Shown: positions 45,623-58,138 of the stretch, piece by piece
Layout of the letters: every line of letters starts with the position of its first letter
Numbering within the stretch: position 1 is the first letter of the stretch
From: Spongospora subterranea f. sp. subterranea
Taxonomy: Eukaryota > Endomyxa: Phytomyxea > Phytomyxea > Plasmodiophorida
Length of the DNA stretch: 64,000 bases
NCBI GenBank assembly: GCA_049724395.1
Contig: JAUGWO010000102.1
Span: 62,001-126,000 of the forward strand
Direction: 5' to 3'
Notes under the pieces: model-generated
Database searches by the model: none
What the model saw: only the letters and a program-made list of their open reading frames with translations
Told to the model about the DNA's origin: nothing
Position numbers and translations under genes: made by a program

Positions 45623-46399
45623 AACAGGCAGCCAGGAGAAATTCCCAGCGACCTGTGACCAACCCGCTCCTCAATCGTAACTACTGGGGAATGCGACAAA
45701 TGAGGGAGTCGGTGGCGTCTGCGGATGCCGTATGATATACGGCACGATAGGAGTTTTAGTAATGGAAGGCGATGGCTGCGATGGGAAGGGGAGCGGAGAC
45801 CGAGCGACTCGCGCCTCCCGGACCCGTCAGCCAATCGGCCTGCCCAAGATGTCAACCGGGTCCTGTTACGGCGCAGCCCGACCCATTCCATAGCTCGCAA
45901 CCCCAAAACACCGATCACCCTACCCCGCAGCCGCAAAGTACCGTATCATGCCGGTCTACCGTAGCAACGACCTCGACTACCAGCATTCGGCACGTGGTGT
46001 CTACTGGCACAATACCCCACTACCATTACCTCAACCAACATGGCTGAGATGCCAGATATACACATCATTGTACCTGTACCTGACGCTGCCATTACAGAAA
46101 ACACCAGGTCGATCAATTGTGGAGGGCTGCGGTGTTTGTACACTGCTGTGTGGTGCCTCCACAGTCCACAGTCCACAGTCCACAGTCCACAGTCCAGTCT
46201 GACCAGTGAAGGAGTGTCCTTCCTGAAACCATACAGTACTTGGAGAATAGATATTGTCATCGATAGCCAGCACGTCTTGATCAGCGTTTTCAGTGGTCAA
46301 CGAAAGGACACGAAGAACAGAGGCGACGTTCTCATCGACAGCTTCCAGACAGCAAATGCCCCTGTTCCTGGTATTCGGAACTTTCTTAGGTGAAACCAT
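45623..46399. other. INO80 upstream region with CCACAGT microsatellite
   Basis: GC-rich relative to flanks. At 46160-46197 a 7-nt unit (CCACAGT) is repeated about five times in tandem. Several open frames on both strands cover it, but their composition simply reflects the repeat. No assigned gene; contains the INO80 promoter. Confidence 0.5.
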
Positions 46400-48207
46400 T
46401 CCGGTGCACGTTGAGTTTCCGTCAACACTGTGATGTTGACGAATTCAAACTCAGCCAGACTTGTCGACCACAGCAGGAGTGGGGCTATGCCTGTATTGAT
46501 TCGTCAATTCTTTAACAGGTTTTCCCCCAATGGTTTGAGGAGCACGTCTGGCTAGGGGTCCGGTTTTTTATCGTTTCCAGCTTTGGTGATCAATTTTTAT
46601 CGACCAGGGCTTAGTTCAGGCACTGTCGTCTGCAAAACAGCAACGCGACTCAACCCACTTCTGTGTGCCAGAGCGTATTGTTTGATTCTCCCACTTGGTC
46701 CGACTCGTTTGACCGCCCAATACGACGCCATCGTCCCAGGTCTTCTCTTGAACGACCTCCCGATGCGGTCCAGGTGATTGATCAAACGTGTAATAAAACG
46801 ACTTTATCCGCTTGGCAGTGCCTACAAGACTGGTTCTCGGTGCAATCGCAGATCAATCTGCAGAAGTCCAAGTTCTACTAACACAGAGGATATGGTGGAA
46901 CCAATGGAGAAGTCAATAAGTTCACAGTTGAGGCAAGCGAAAATTTCAGGCACTGCCAAGCGGATTACCTAAGTCTTTTTATTGCACTTTGATCAATCAC
47001 CTGGAATGTTTTGTGGTTGCCCTGATCCACGTTATGCTTTTGTTTTCAGTCTCTGGTCCAGGTTACTGAACATGTCGGGTGATGTCAGACCAAGACGAAT
47101 AGCTTTGAGACTTGTTGAACATCCAATCTCATTGATGTTTTGCCTCATATTTTGCGTCCCAGAAAGCATATTCGTCCAGGATCATTTTCAGGTTCAAACC
47201 ATGACTTGTCCCAGGTGATCTTTGAATCCCCAGATCAGTCACGATTTTCGAAAATCTCAGCGGACTGAATGCAGTGCCATCGAAAATAAAGCTCATGACA
47301 CAAATCATATTTGGAGACATTCATTCTGCATTTAAACAACGCTGTCCTAAATCAAACGTCAACTCATATTTATCTCCCCAGCTGGGCATATTTGCTTAAA
47401 AAATAACTACTTCAATGTTTATCGAATAATTCCTTGCATTTATGACATCCAATGATAGTCAAAGAGCTTGACGTACGATTTTGATTCCGATTCAGGCAAC
47501 ATTATTTTAGATAGGGAAGGGAAAGTCTGTTTTCGTGGACAAGATACTGGTGGAAAAAGTCGCGACTGTAAACGGAGCGATGCTGTCCACCTGAAACTGC
47601 CCATGCGACAAAGGCTCGCCAGGTTGCACTTTGCTCTTCAAAACCCGATATCCCTTTTATCAACGGTTGAGAAGTTTTCAGTCAACAAAACGACTATTCA
47701 ATCGACAGAAGAAGAAGCAACAATGCGACTTTTAGAAGAAACAGCATTGCAAGTCGAATTCGCCTCTCACTCTAAACCCAATCATCCAGAAAGACAATTT
47801 GGTAATTAACGTCAAAATTGCGAGCTGGATCAGCGTTGCCGTTATCGTCGGTTTTGCAAAGATCCCATTGCTGAACAGAAAACCGGCTTCAGAGCAATTA
47901 TAGTCAGCTGGCATCTATTAGTGGAAGAAAGAAGCGAACGCGAACGACAACGCGCAAGAGCGCGGCGCATCAACTCCGTTGAAATTTGAAGAACTCTCAA
48001 CAGAAGAAGGCATAACCGCGCATCCTTCTGGTTTGCCGTTGCCGACGATACATCAAACATGAAAATGCATTGACTGATTTCTATGATCAGTAGGACTTCT
48101 GAAGCCAGCGTGACTGTGCTGCAGCGAAATGGACAACTTTCTGAAACTCATTTCAATAAATGTTTTTCAGTTTTCAACAGAACTATCAACAGGTTTGGTG
48201 ACATGGA
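46400..48207 (+). other. Unassigned region with disrupted ORFs
   Basis: At 46517-46580 a frame reads QVFPQWFEEHVWLGVRFFIV, which resembles the '.EW.E.H...GV..F.+Y' start of family-92-like glycosyltransferases, but the rest is not recognisable. At 47466-47809 a frame includes MRQRLARLHFALQNPISLLS and a glutamate-rich helix. At 47823-47990 another has RCRYRRFCKDPIAEQKTGFR and an arginine-rich coil. They may be exons of one or two divergent genes or decayed sequence. No family assigned. Confidence 0.25.
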
Positions 48208-49861
48208 TTGGTGTCCGATTTTGAACCTTTAACAAAATTCATGTGGATCTATGGTACATCACGGATTCTCTCAACAGATATCTGGGGATTGTCGATGAGC
48301 ATCACTGAATTCACCAAAAATGCTATGCATCATCATAGAGCATCGATAGGGGTAAGGCCCAAACCGCCCGTTAGATCAAGATATCATCACCTGTATCAAT
48401 GGGGTGATCTCCACCGCCTTGGTACAGGGTTCGCCATACCAACCGAAGCGCCAGAACCTCCAAAGATGGTCACTCTCCCATTGCCGATGACCGATATCAT
48501 CGTGTCGAAATTATGCACGAGCGGCGGCACATTTGGTGCATTGCTTAGCTCTAAAGGAGAAGTGATCATATATGGGAATTGTTGGGGAATAATGGATGGG
48601 GCTTGTGAAGGCCAGGACAATGGCGCCATCATACAGTACCCTGATTGCGAGATACACGATATCGCCATTGGCTACTCCCATATATTATCGCTTGATACTG
48701 AAGGGCGGGTTCACTCATATGGAGTCTCGTCATCTGGTTGTTTAGGAATGGGCCCTCATTGCTCTCATCTGTCTGTTCCAACCATCATATCTCCCCTTGT
48801 TCCAATAGTGTCGTTATCTAGCTCTGATCGCCATGTCGCCATGGTCGCAGGTATATTCCTGGCCCAAACGTTCCATCGATACGTTGACACTGACTTAACC
48901 CAATAGCGACGGGACAACTATTGACCTTCGGGAGCAGTAAAGGCGGTGCATTAGGTCATGGATCTGATAATGGTGATGAGATGTCTCCAAGGGTTGTTCA
49001 ATCCTTATCAGGAGAATATATTCTCAAATCGTTTTGTGGACCGTTATGTACCTTTGTAATCGCTGAGGTGGAGACCTCCTGCGAATCAGTGAAAGTGTTT
49101 AGCTTCGGCATTGGCAGCGACGGCAGGTCGGTCGAGTTATCGTATGGCAGATATTAGGTGCGCTTCGATAAAACAATATGATCATAGATTAGGCCATGGA
49201 AACACTGATAGCTATTGGATCCCTCAGCGAATCATGTCCCTGCCGGATTCGGTAAATCTGCTGGATTAACCCCTGGCCGTAATATAACCTGTTTTGACAG
49301 ATTGTGGATATCAGTTGTGGAGGTAGCCATTGCCTGGCGTTAACCCAGAATGGATCTGTATATTCGTGGGGAAATCCAGGAAACGGTCGTTTAGGCCGAC
49401 TCCTAGTGGAGCCAGGTATCGCCTGGTCGCCTGGCGTCATCACATCGTTGTCCAACTTGAAGGTCAGCTCAGTCGCAGCAGGTGGATTCCATTCTTGTAT
49501 TGTCACCTCGTGTGGCAAGCTCTACATGTTTGGCCGCAGCCAAACACAATCCGGAATACCAAGCCGCAACTACCTGGAACCTCATCTACTGTCGAATTCG
49601 TGCATAACGGCTCTAGATCCTGTTTCTGTCCATTGTGGAAAACACTTCAGTATTTTGATAGCTCATTCGTTGACCTTCCAAGCTCCGAGCCATTTACCTA
49701 CCCAAAAATGCACGAAAGAACTCGATATTACCAAGACGAATTACATGAAAGTGGACGTGGTCGACAACAGATACAAACAATTAGGGTTGAGTTCCCGGGC
49801 GGATTATTACAATTTCATCGCGCTCGACGACCTGTTTGCCGATTCCTTAGATTATAGGTAG
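48208..49861 (+). CDS. RCC1-repeat beta-propeller protein
   Basis: RCC1-like seven-bladed propeller. Blades seen: YQWGDLHRLGTG, GGTFGALLSSKGEVIIYGNC, IAIGYSHILSLDTEGRVHSY then GVSSSGCLGMG (48655-48750), GQLLTFGSSKGGALGHGSDN (48912-48970), ISCGGSHCLALTQNGSVYSW then GNPGNGRLGR (49305-49400), and VAAGGFHSCIVTSCGKLYMF with GRSQTQSG. The glycine/histidine spacing is typical. Two or three introns (around 48855-48905, 49130-49185 and 49240-49300). It is too divergent to say whether it is the Ran nucleotide exchange factor RCC1 itself or one of the many RCC1-like proteins; the C-terminal ~90 residues are family-unspecific. The start may be the ATG at 48208 or the one at 48295. Confidence 0.8.
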
Positions 49862-49904
49862 ATACTGATAAACTGGATACAGGAAAGTGGATTAAATGGA
49901 TGTT

Positions 49905-50462
49905 TTAGTTAATATTCGGTGATATCGTAGAGTTTCGTATTAGTTCATACCGTAACGAGGCTTTGTTCCATAACAGTGAAAATGTCGAGAGAATCAGGAC
50001 TGAAACTTGATCCCCGCGAAGATTGAATAGATTATGCACCATCAGTAAGAATTCATCAATATTTCTCTGGTGCAATTTCCATAGCGGGTAGAGAAACTGG
50101 TTAAACAGTAGAATCGCACCTCTGCCTTGAGGAACCGCAAGCCAGATCGTTATCAATGATTTCAATGTCCAATACATGGGAAACCTATGGCGATGAACAG
50201 ACTAAGCAGGTGGTTCATGGTTTGCTCTAGACGTCAACTGACCACGACAGTATGGGACTAAAAAATGCATCTAGTGCCCTGAACAGCGAATATACTACCT
50301 AACGATGCGTTGGAAGATGGATATACGGGCGATGTACGGCCATACCCAATAGATAAGCCAGGAACGAGATCGGTTTTGATCGTGTAACGACGATACCGAG
50401 GCATGAACTGGATGACCTATACCGATCACAATCGCAACTGCATGCGATATCAGGGCTCCCAT
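49905..50462 (-). CDS. REEP1-4/HVA22-like (TB2/DP1) ER membrane protein
   Basis: Second DP1-family protein of the window. Start ATG 50462: MGALISHAVAIVIGIGHPVH then ASVSSLHD corresponds to the REEP1 N-terminus '[27 protein letters not shown]'. After introns of about 47-55 nt (50365-50310; 50245-50200 region), RSWLIYWVVYSLFRALDAFF, SPILSWFPMYWTLKSLITIW and LAVPQGRGAILLFNQFLYPL match 'W..YW++FALF...E.F.D..L.WFPFYYELK..F+.WL..P...G...LY++++HP'. The YPAY hallmark is altered to HPVH. Short C-terminus. Converges with the RCC1-repeat gene. Confidence 0.82.
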
Positions 50463-50882
50463 CAATCCGGGATGGCAATTGGGCCAACACCAACGACAGG
50501 GGGGGCAATATCGCCCAACCGGTATCGGTAATCACCCTACCGACTCCGCAAGAAGTAACATGCCCCCCCTGTTGGCCCCGCTCATCGCTGTAACACAGAA
50601 TGTAACACACGATTGAGGTCCCAACGGGGGGTCCTCTACTACCTTATCTCAGTGATCTCATGCCTTAAATAGTGTCATCAACAGGCACAGGGTTGCCAAT
50701 CCCTTCTCTAACTTGATCGCCAGTGCAAATCACCGTACACTCTGGTTGGAATTATCGGTAGGAGCGGTAGAGCATGTCCTGAGGAAGTCTCTCGTCCGGC
50801 CGATCTCCCAATTCGCCCTTTATATATTCCTGCAATCAGGTCGCGACTACAGTAGCTGCTGTCTCCAGGCACATTTTGGATC
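50463..50882. other. Intergenic between REEP-like and chromodomain genes
   Basis: Contains a G-run (gggggggc near 50501-50508) and, about 75 nt later, its near complement (gccccccc near 50572), which together could form a hairpin. TTTATATATTCC near 50819 lies 60 bp before the chromodomain ATG and may be a TATA-like element. No gene. Confidence 0.4.
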
Positions 50883-51113
50883 ATGGAGAGTGAATACTAT
50901 GAAGTCGAGCAGGTTCTTGACTGCAAAGTGACCAACGGGAGCTTATTCTATCTAGTTCATTGGCGCGGGTTCGAAATAAAGGACCGAACATGGGAACCGG
51001 CAGAGAACCTACACAATGTACCACTGAAGATCAAAGAATATCAGGATGGAGTTAAGGGTCGAATATTGGAAAGGTGTCTTCAGCAAGGGAGTAGAAAGCC
51101 TCAAGGATCGTGA
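50883..51113 (+). CDS. Stand-alone chromodomain protein
   Basis: 76 residues from ATG 50883. EYYEVEQVLDCKVTNGSLFY then LVHWRGFEIKDRTWEPAENL and HNVPLKIKEYQ is a full chromodomain. The aromatic cage residues expected to hold trimethyl-lysine are present (Y in EYYEV, W in VHWRG, W in TWEP). No chromoshadow domain follows before the stop, unless an intron leads into the frame that continues to about 51260. It may be a truncated HP1/Swi6-type gene, a small chromodomain protein, or the integrase chromodomain of an otherwise lost Ty3/gypsy chromovirus; the gag relic at 3.4-4.6 kb keeps the last option open. Its 3' end faces the DHX33 gene, about 110 bp from its stop. Confidence 0.75.
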   Translation: MESEYYEVEQVLDCKVTNGSLFYLVHWRGFEIKDRTWEPAENLHNVPLKIKEYQDGVKGRILERCLQQGSRKPQGS

Positions 51114-51222
51114 TTCCCCAATTACATCATTGAATACCGGTAGCGCCATCAAACGCCCAACCGACCCAACAATCTCCTTTCAGCACCAAAACCACCCTCA
51201 TCCTATCTCTATAATAGATTTA

Positions 51223-53334
51223 TTAAGATGGAACGGCTTGTTTAGCCCTCTTAAATCCTAAACGAGGAGCCACCTCAGGTAGCCAACTGGCGTCAATTCC
51301 CGATACGGTTCTCATATATAATTTGGTCGTATGAACCAGCTCTGTGAATACGACGCAAAACGGTCGTGAGCGCTGGTTAAACAGGGAGGATGTTGGGTGA
51401 ATGTTGGCCAACTGATCGGTGTGGGTTCGATATGTCCCATCGGCCTGTAGCACTGCAGAATTCAGGAACAATCCACTGGCTAAACAGCGGCGAACATATT
51501 CGTCGGCTTCAGGGGATAGATCATCAGATAGATGACCTGACGATCTAACGCCAATCCTCTTACACGATGACGCTAATTGATGGCGAATAGATTGCGCCTT
51601 CCGTATTGCCCTGGCATTGATGAAATTCTGCGAGCACCATCGTCTATCGACATTCACCTCAACAGCAGCATTATAGACGCGTAAGAGCATCATATGATCG
51701 CCAGATGGGCAATAGAACTTTTTCCGAGCGGCGTCGGCCAGTTCCCGTCCAGATGACGGATAATAGAATATCTGATCGCTCGACAGCATCGCTATGATCG
51801 TCAATATCTGGTCAGTGCAGTTCATATCAGCCGACGCCAACAGGACTTTAGAAAAAGCCGGCTCCAAGGCGAATCGGGACATTCGCCGGCCTAAATCGGT
51901 CAACGCCCCTCGATTATCAAGGGCGGATAGCTCATAAAGGTGCATTAGTGCCTGGATAAGGGGTTCCCGATCAGGGGGGTCCATGAACTCAAATCCCATT
52001 ATATCATCGACCCCTAATGATTTTAGCTGCAATACAACAGAGGCGAGATTGCACCGCTTAATCTCTGGTATAGCAACATCTCGTAGCTGATCGAATGTCG
52101 CTTCCGTGTAGAGCCGATAACAATGGCCTGCTTGTTGGCGCCCAGCTCGTCCAGCTCGTTGCCAGGCTTCACTTTTGGCGATTGGCGATGGGGTCAACGT
52201 ATCGATACCGGTGAACGAGTGGAATTGACGCTTCTTCGACAATCCACAATCAATGACGTATCTGATCACGACTAGGAATAAGATAAACAACTTTCACTCG
52301 ATGGAAATCACTCACTTAACACCGTCAATGGTCAGCGACGTCTCGGCAATATTCGTCGCCAATATGATCTTGCGGGTATTCGGGGGCGTCGGCTGAAACA
52401 CCAGCATCTGTTGGGATTCGGGTAAAGCTGCATATATTGGACAGACGATAACGGGCCGGTCAGGGATCAGTTTAGCGCGTTGGACAATCTGATCCTGTAA
52501 TGAATCGATATCCTCCTGTCCCGTGAGAAAGCAAAGAATGTCGCCATCAACAGGCATGTCCATGTGGACTTGCAGAACAGCGATCAGCGATGCGTCAATG
52601 AAGTCGTTCTCTGGATGGTTCAGGTATTCAATGGCAACTGGAAATGTACGCCCCTTGATACGCTCAATCGGGCATTGAAGGAACTTGGCGAATTTATCGG
52701 CTTCGATTGTGGCCGACATGCAGATCACCTTCAATGGTGAATCACCTGTCGATCGGCGGGTTTGGGCCCTCTTCACCAGCGCTAGCAGGACATCGGTATG
52801 AACTGTACGTTCATGGGCTTCATCGAGAATCACGATCGTATATCGAGATAGATCAGGGTCAACACAGCATTCTTGCAATAACATCCCATCGGTGACGAAT
52901 TTCATTCGAGTTTTTTTGGGACTAGTCCGATCATCGAATCGAATGCAGTATCCAACCTCTTGCCCTAATTTAACGTTCATTTCTTGAGCGACGCGATTAG
53001 CTACGGTTATCGCTGCAACTCGACGAGGCTGACTGATAACGATCATTTGTTTCCGAGGAATTAGCCCGCTCTCAAGCAGATATTGAGGAAGTTGTGTCGT
53101 CTTCCCTGAACCAGTCTCCCCAATCACAACCAAACTGGCGTTCTCCTTTACAGAGCTGATTAACCGAGATTTATGCTTATATATCGGCAACCCCATCCGT
53201 TGGCGTTGAATATCGGATTGCGATTTCACATTGCTGCCCATATTATTGAGGAGTTGAACATGAGTATTATCGACATCAATATCAGGGAAATCAACAACCC
53301 GGTTCGGTTCAGAAATGACCATAACGGAATCCAT
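51223..53334 (-). CDS. DHX33: DEAH-box RNA helicase, DHX33-like
   Basis: Exons 53334-52316 and 52261-51223, joined across a 54-nt intron, give 685 residues (human DHX33 is 707). Motifs: VVIGETGSGKTTQLPQYLLE (I), SQPRRVAAITVANRVAQEM (Ia), TDGMLLQEC, VILDEAHERTVHTDV (II, DEAH), VICMSATIEADKF (III), LATNIAETSLTIDGVKYVID (V), QRAGRAGRQQAGHCYRLYT (VI). The ratchet/OB region has KKFYCPSGDHMMLLRVYNAA, RRWCSQNFINARAIRKAQSI and the OB-fold YRTHTDQLANIHPTSSLF, closest in my reading to DHX33 (rRNA synthesis, nucleolar) among the Prp2/16/22/43 and DHX35 relatives. Confidence 0.85.
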
Positions 53335-53677
53335 GATAGACAGCCGTTAAATAATCACCGTTCCAGGAATTTCCGGTCTTCGTCACGAATTTTGATAGGA
53401 AGTCCGAAAGATCCGACAAGACTCTCGTCCGGACTGCGTGACGGCTCAAAACCCCACCCCTAAAGTGCATGACAAGTAAAAAAAGCACTCTCTCAGAGTA
53501 CAGCACCAAAAATTTACACTCATTGACCTGATCGAAACAATTTTCGGCCGTCTATTACGACATTTGGGTTGCAGATCGTGTAGTATTATTTCGGTGGCAA
53601 ATTGTGGTTGTCGCCGCTGGACAAACTAGCTTAATCTCGGAGTCCGCAGCTCGGAAGTTATTGGTTGACGTTAAGGG

Positions 53678-54825
53678 ATGGCTCGGGAGATGGATTTACC
53701 GTTCAACCTAGGGCCAGGGCGACTGGTAACGGTTAGCGAGGATGGGTTGACCCAGATTGTGTTTGGCGCCTGTTCGGCCCGTATATTGTCGGAACACCAT
53801 GAGCTACTGTTGCTTTGGAGTGATTACTCGCTGCACCTGCCATCCGATCCCGATAAGTGTCTCATTATTGATGCGGCCGATTCCACCCTGGTTTTGTACA
53901 ATGGGTTTTCCGGCGAGTGCTTTGTTCTGGAAATTGAGTCATCGACTGTAAACTCTAGTGAGTTTGAGGTACGTTTTGTTGCTTGTGCGGTGTCAGATGG
54001 TTTATTGAGGAATTCCCAGAGGTTTATTGATGCTTCCCGAACATATATTACTTATATCAGCCGAGGGCAAGCAGCGGAATATAACATCCCATTACTAATA
54101 TCCGCTTCTAGTCAGGGGTTGATTCAATCCGGGATCGGCGAAGTTCAACCTGAAACCGGCGGCGTATCGACCAGAATCGATCAAAGCGCCGATTATATCG
54201 CCTCGGGGATCTCACGATGTTCATCAATGATTTCGAGCTCTATCGAATGGGGCTCCGATAGGCTCAAAACCCATATTGACCCATCGCCAACTCCTATGCC
54301 CGTGCATGCGTGTATTAGGAACAGTTTTCAAACTCTCGGGTCGGCAGCGAGTTTAATGGCGTCAGGTATCAATAACCTTAGCGAAACTATCGGTCATTCG
54401 TTTCTTGGTACAACCGGTTTGCAACTTTTTTCCCGCCCTGTTCTCATTAAGGAATCTTAGCGACAAGCGATCCCGATGTTGAGGAAGGCGAGCCCCCGGT
54501 CGCTTTGCAAATTGCCAAAAGCTCCGTTAGAGGAGTCTGTAAAGTCGCTCTAGCATGTTCGGACGCCTCCCTAGACGTCTTGAAAACCACATTAGGTGCA
54601 GCATCAGGTAAACCGTAGGAATCAGACTGTTGCTTACGCTTAGCGACGTTTCAAGGTTTGATCGCTCATAAGTATGGGGATGAACTTGGACAAGTGGTCA
54701 ATAACGGATCAACAGTCTTTTATAGTGCACGACTAGCGTCAAAGGCCCTTCGCCGATTCTGTTTGCAGGCACTTTTTCGCAGCACGAGGGATGGTAGATC
54801 GAGCGTTGCAGGAACAGAACATTAG
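53678..54825 (+). CDS. Senescence/spartin-domain protein
   Basis: Exon 53678-54417, a 43-nt intron (54418-54460), then exons to TAG 54823-54825. The N-terminal ~100 residues resemble the spartin/early-responsive-to-dehydration beta-rich region. Downstream, RIDQSADYIASGISRCSSMI, SSIEWGSDRLK, VALQIAKSSVRGVCKVALAC, TTLGAAS and LIAHKYGDELGQVVN match the senescence domain ('A..+..G.....+......G', 'H+YG..AG......'). Proteins of this family associate with lipid droplets and endosomes. No MIT domain is seen at the N-terminus, unlike animal spartin. Identity of the domain is good; precise orthology is not. Confidence 0.8.
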
Positions 54826-54850
54826 GTGATCAGATAATAAACAAACAGAT

Positions 54851-57800
54851 TTATTCTTTTTTATTTAGATTCAAATAGAAAAATGGTTCGAATGGAACAC
54901 CATCTGCGTTGTAGAATTTGTTCATAAATTCAACCCTAAAAGATATCAGTATTGAATTGAAAAAGACGAGAAAGATGATCACACCAGTGCAATCGCAGAG
55001 CGTGTAGAAAGCACTCGAGGACATCCATGCCAAGTAGAACCCCGAATGTTGCTTGAGTGAAAAAAGCGAAACCAATATATAAAGAGAATACACTCTCGTA
55101 ATTTCCAGAAATCAATCTGGAATAGAAAACATGAGCCAACTGTGCATGGGCCAAGGAAAGCGCCCAAAGACGAAGGTATGACGCTGTATTTGAAACGCAT
55201 CCCAAAACGTCTGCATGGAATTAATTCAAAAAGAGAACATATCATCAGGTATTTTTTTTACATTCGATTGTATGAATCATCTGGTGGACAAAGTGATCTC
55301 CAAGATCAAACTGTAATAATATCAGCTTCGGTCACGTCGTTTACAAAATGAACCGGCTACCGCATGGTGAGATGACTGAACAGGGGAATTTGGTACAGAA
55401 GGTTCATCACTCAATGGCCGATAATTTGATATAAGGACCCCTTGACGATGAATATTGTGCTTGGCCCATAAAAATCCGGTTTTTGATAGAAGCATCCATG
55501 GGACGGAAATTAAGGCCAAAGACAACAACGTCGCTTGAAGTTCTGCCTGTTCATAGAAGACACATTTAAGTATTCAAATAGCGAACATACCGCACGTGTT
55601 TACCTGTCCGTCGAATAGAGGTACAGGTGGGTGAGGATCACTCCTGTCAGCTTCACTCCCCACTTGTCCAAAATTTAATACCATATTAATCAAAGTCACG
55701 ATCAAACTGGGTGCTCTATGAGTCCCAATTGTCCCCCAGTCCATACACCATTTTCTCAAGATGGCAAATACCTGAAAACATGGTTGGAATGGAGCAGAAG
55801 GGGCAACCGGACGAAAGACAAGCAGAACGTACCAAATATCCGAAGAAGGATAGAATGAATATTATACGAGGAATAAATTCGCAAACGATACTCAAGTAAT
55901 CCCGTTCGTGTATGTGATTAGCTAGTCCGAAAAAAACTCCAACAATCATCTGAGTACAACTCAGAGAGAGTCAGACGCTTCGAGAAGATGATGAAACATA
56001 CATGAGTAACCCCGATCACGATTGCCATTTTCATTTTCAAAGAATTGAGAAAGGCAAGTTCTAGATCTGAACCGTACCAAATCTGCGAGGACCGAGATCA
56101 AAAATGAAGCATTAGATGACGAAAACGGCAATTACATAGTCAATTCCAAAAGGATACACGCCATTAAAAGTTTGCGTTTCATGATCATAACGAGTATCAA
56201 AGAACCGCAGGGACAGTGATGTGAAGTCGTTGTAGATTAGCCCACAATCTGCACAACTGTTAGAAAAAAGTGATAAGAGCCATTTCAGACGTACATATTG
56301 CGAAGAACCCCATCAAAACCAGGATGTAACGTCCATCAAAGGCTGCGGCGAAAAACTGCAATAGACTCAGCTCCATTTATTACAAATACTTTACCGGCAT
56401 ACCTCGTTCATAGGGCCACCTTTTTGTAGCTTCTTCTCATTTACAATGAGGTAAAGGGCGAAAGCAAAAAGGAGAGTTCCATGGAACACGTCCCCGAACA
56501 TTACTCCAAATAAAAATGGAAACGTTACGATTGTCAAAACGCCTAAAGATAAAAATTGATGAGGGAGCATTCGGTGTTACAATGGACGTACCAGGGTTAA
56601 TCTCGCCATAACGCGCTACCCCATAGGCATCTACGATGGCTTGGTATATACTAGTAAACTTATTTGTTTTAATATAAGTAGGTGGTTTGTCATGTTCAAA
56701 ATCTTTCTCGATTTCCTATGAAAAGGCTGAAAAAGACACCCTACGATGGAATCAAATTTCTTACGTGAATAACTGCAGGGTTGTTGTTGGAAGAAAACCC
56801 TTTAGAAACAAGAGCAGCTCTGAGTGCATCTTGTACGGAATTTCGATCAGATGTGGGAACCCAACCTTCTGCCTGCATCATCTATCAACCACACACAGTG
56901 AGAACCCACATGTAGCGAGAACCGGTTTTGTTAACCTGGGTAGCCTCGTTGACTCGAAACAAGTTGAGAATCGAAAAAATGCTTTTACTTTGTAGCAAAA
57001 TACGATTCCAACCGCCTACCTGAATCCATATATGTCATATTGCGCGCAATAGTAGATTACAGTCGTACTTTTCCAGATACCCCAAATAAGTCATGCCTTA
57101 ATTGGGTTTCAGTTTTGAAAAGAGTCTCTCTAAGCGCATTCTGACGGTCTCTACATTCCTTGAGACGCAGTGGTATTGACTGTTCATTGTCGGGATGTCT
57201 TACGCAACGATTATCGAACAATTTACAGAAAACTCAGGTTGCAAGACATACAAGTGAATATTGATCGACATAACATGACACAGCTTCGTTAGACGCTTTT
57301 CCAATACCATCCCGAGGAAAAATACCACAAATGCCTCGTTACTTGTCGATTCCACATCCAGAAAAATGATATAAGCATTTCCCCTTGAAGCGAGAAACAC
57401 CTGGGAACCAAGGGTAATTAAATTTGCGACAACCAGATTCTGATCGCAGTCCAGACCTGTCGTTCGAACGTTGGGCGTTGGGGTTTAGGTACCATGCCGG
57501 CTATAAACCGGAATGCTATAGCATCAGCACCGGCTCTTCCGGTCTCGACATCTCCAAGCAGATTTTGGCCGGCGCTGTCGAGATTTCTGAGTAACGACGC
57601 ATGTACATCATCAGACGATTGACGGCTGATTAGCGAATGGGCTTTATCTAGCACATCTTCGAGCCTGAATTTGCTGAGCTAAATGTCAAGTATAGATTGA
57701 AAGAAAACCATACTCTTGCTGCTGAGAAAGCTGATCTTTGACAGCCTTGGCGACGTTGAAATCAGTAACAAGACGCCCATAGTAGTCCCGGATTAAGACG

Positions 57801-58138
57801 AATACTTTATCTAAGGAAGCCTGGGTTATTGGCTCAGAGTCGATGTAATTCGTGTCTGTCTTGTGAGGAACTTCGTAACAGTCAAGAAATCCAATTATCG
57901 AATCAGTCAATTTTTGGACTTCATTGATCGTCGTTATTGAGCGGATATACCGCCTTTGAAAGGCTTGTTGCGTCGAATTAAGCTATGTAAATTATTCAAC
58001 TCCCAGAAGACCTAATAATAATTATCTTACGTCGATGAACTGAATAACACCTCGTTTGCCCACTTCATCAACAAACCCATGAGCGGCCTCAATAGGGACG
58101 ATCATACTCAGATACGTCATACGTTCGGAGCGCCACAT
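54851..58138 (-). CDS. VPH1: V-type proton ATPase subunit a (V0, Vph1/Stv1 type)
   Basis: The ~95-kDa proton-channel subunit. Start ATG 58138: [20 protein letters not shown] then [16 protein letters not shown], the conserved 'M.RSE.M...QL.+..EAA+..V.ELGE.G.VQF.D'. The cytoplasmic domain is coded between 57960 and 57000, including [20 protein letters not shown]. The membrane half includes VGIFFGL.NH...RDYLSIV and VPFLMFGDVF-like pieces around 56480-55700. The C-terminal exon has [20 protein letters not shown] (with the essential Arg in '[12 protein letters not shown]'), QLAHVFY and [16 protein letters not shown], ending [13 protein letters not shown]... at 54851. More than ten introns of about 50 nt. 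Confidence 0.9.

Noticed and set aside
46160-46197. CCACAGT tandem repeat as a protein-coding repeat
   Set aside because: The 7-nt unit is not a multiple of three, so the WTVDCGL/VHSPQST-type peptides it gives in different frames are artefacts of a microsatellite.
49189-49518. Minus-strand ORF opposite the RCC1-repeat gene
   Set aside because: The plus strand encodes clear RCC1 blades here; the minus frame is chance.
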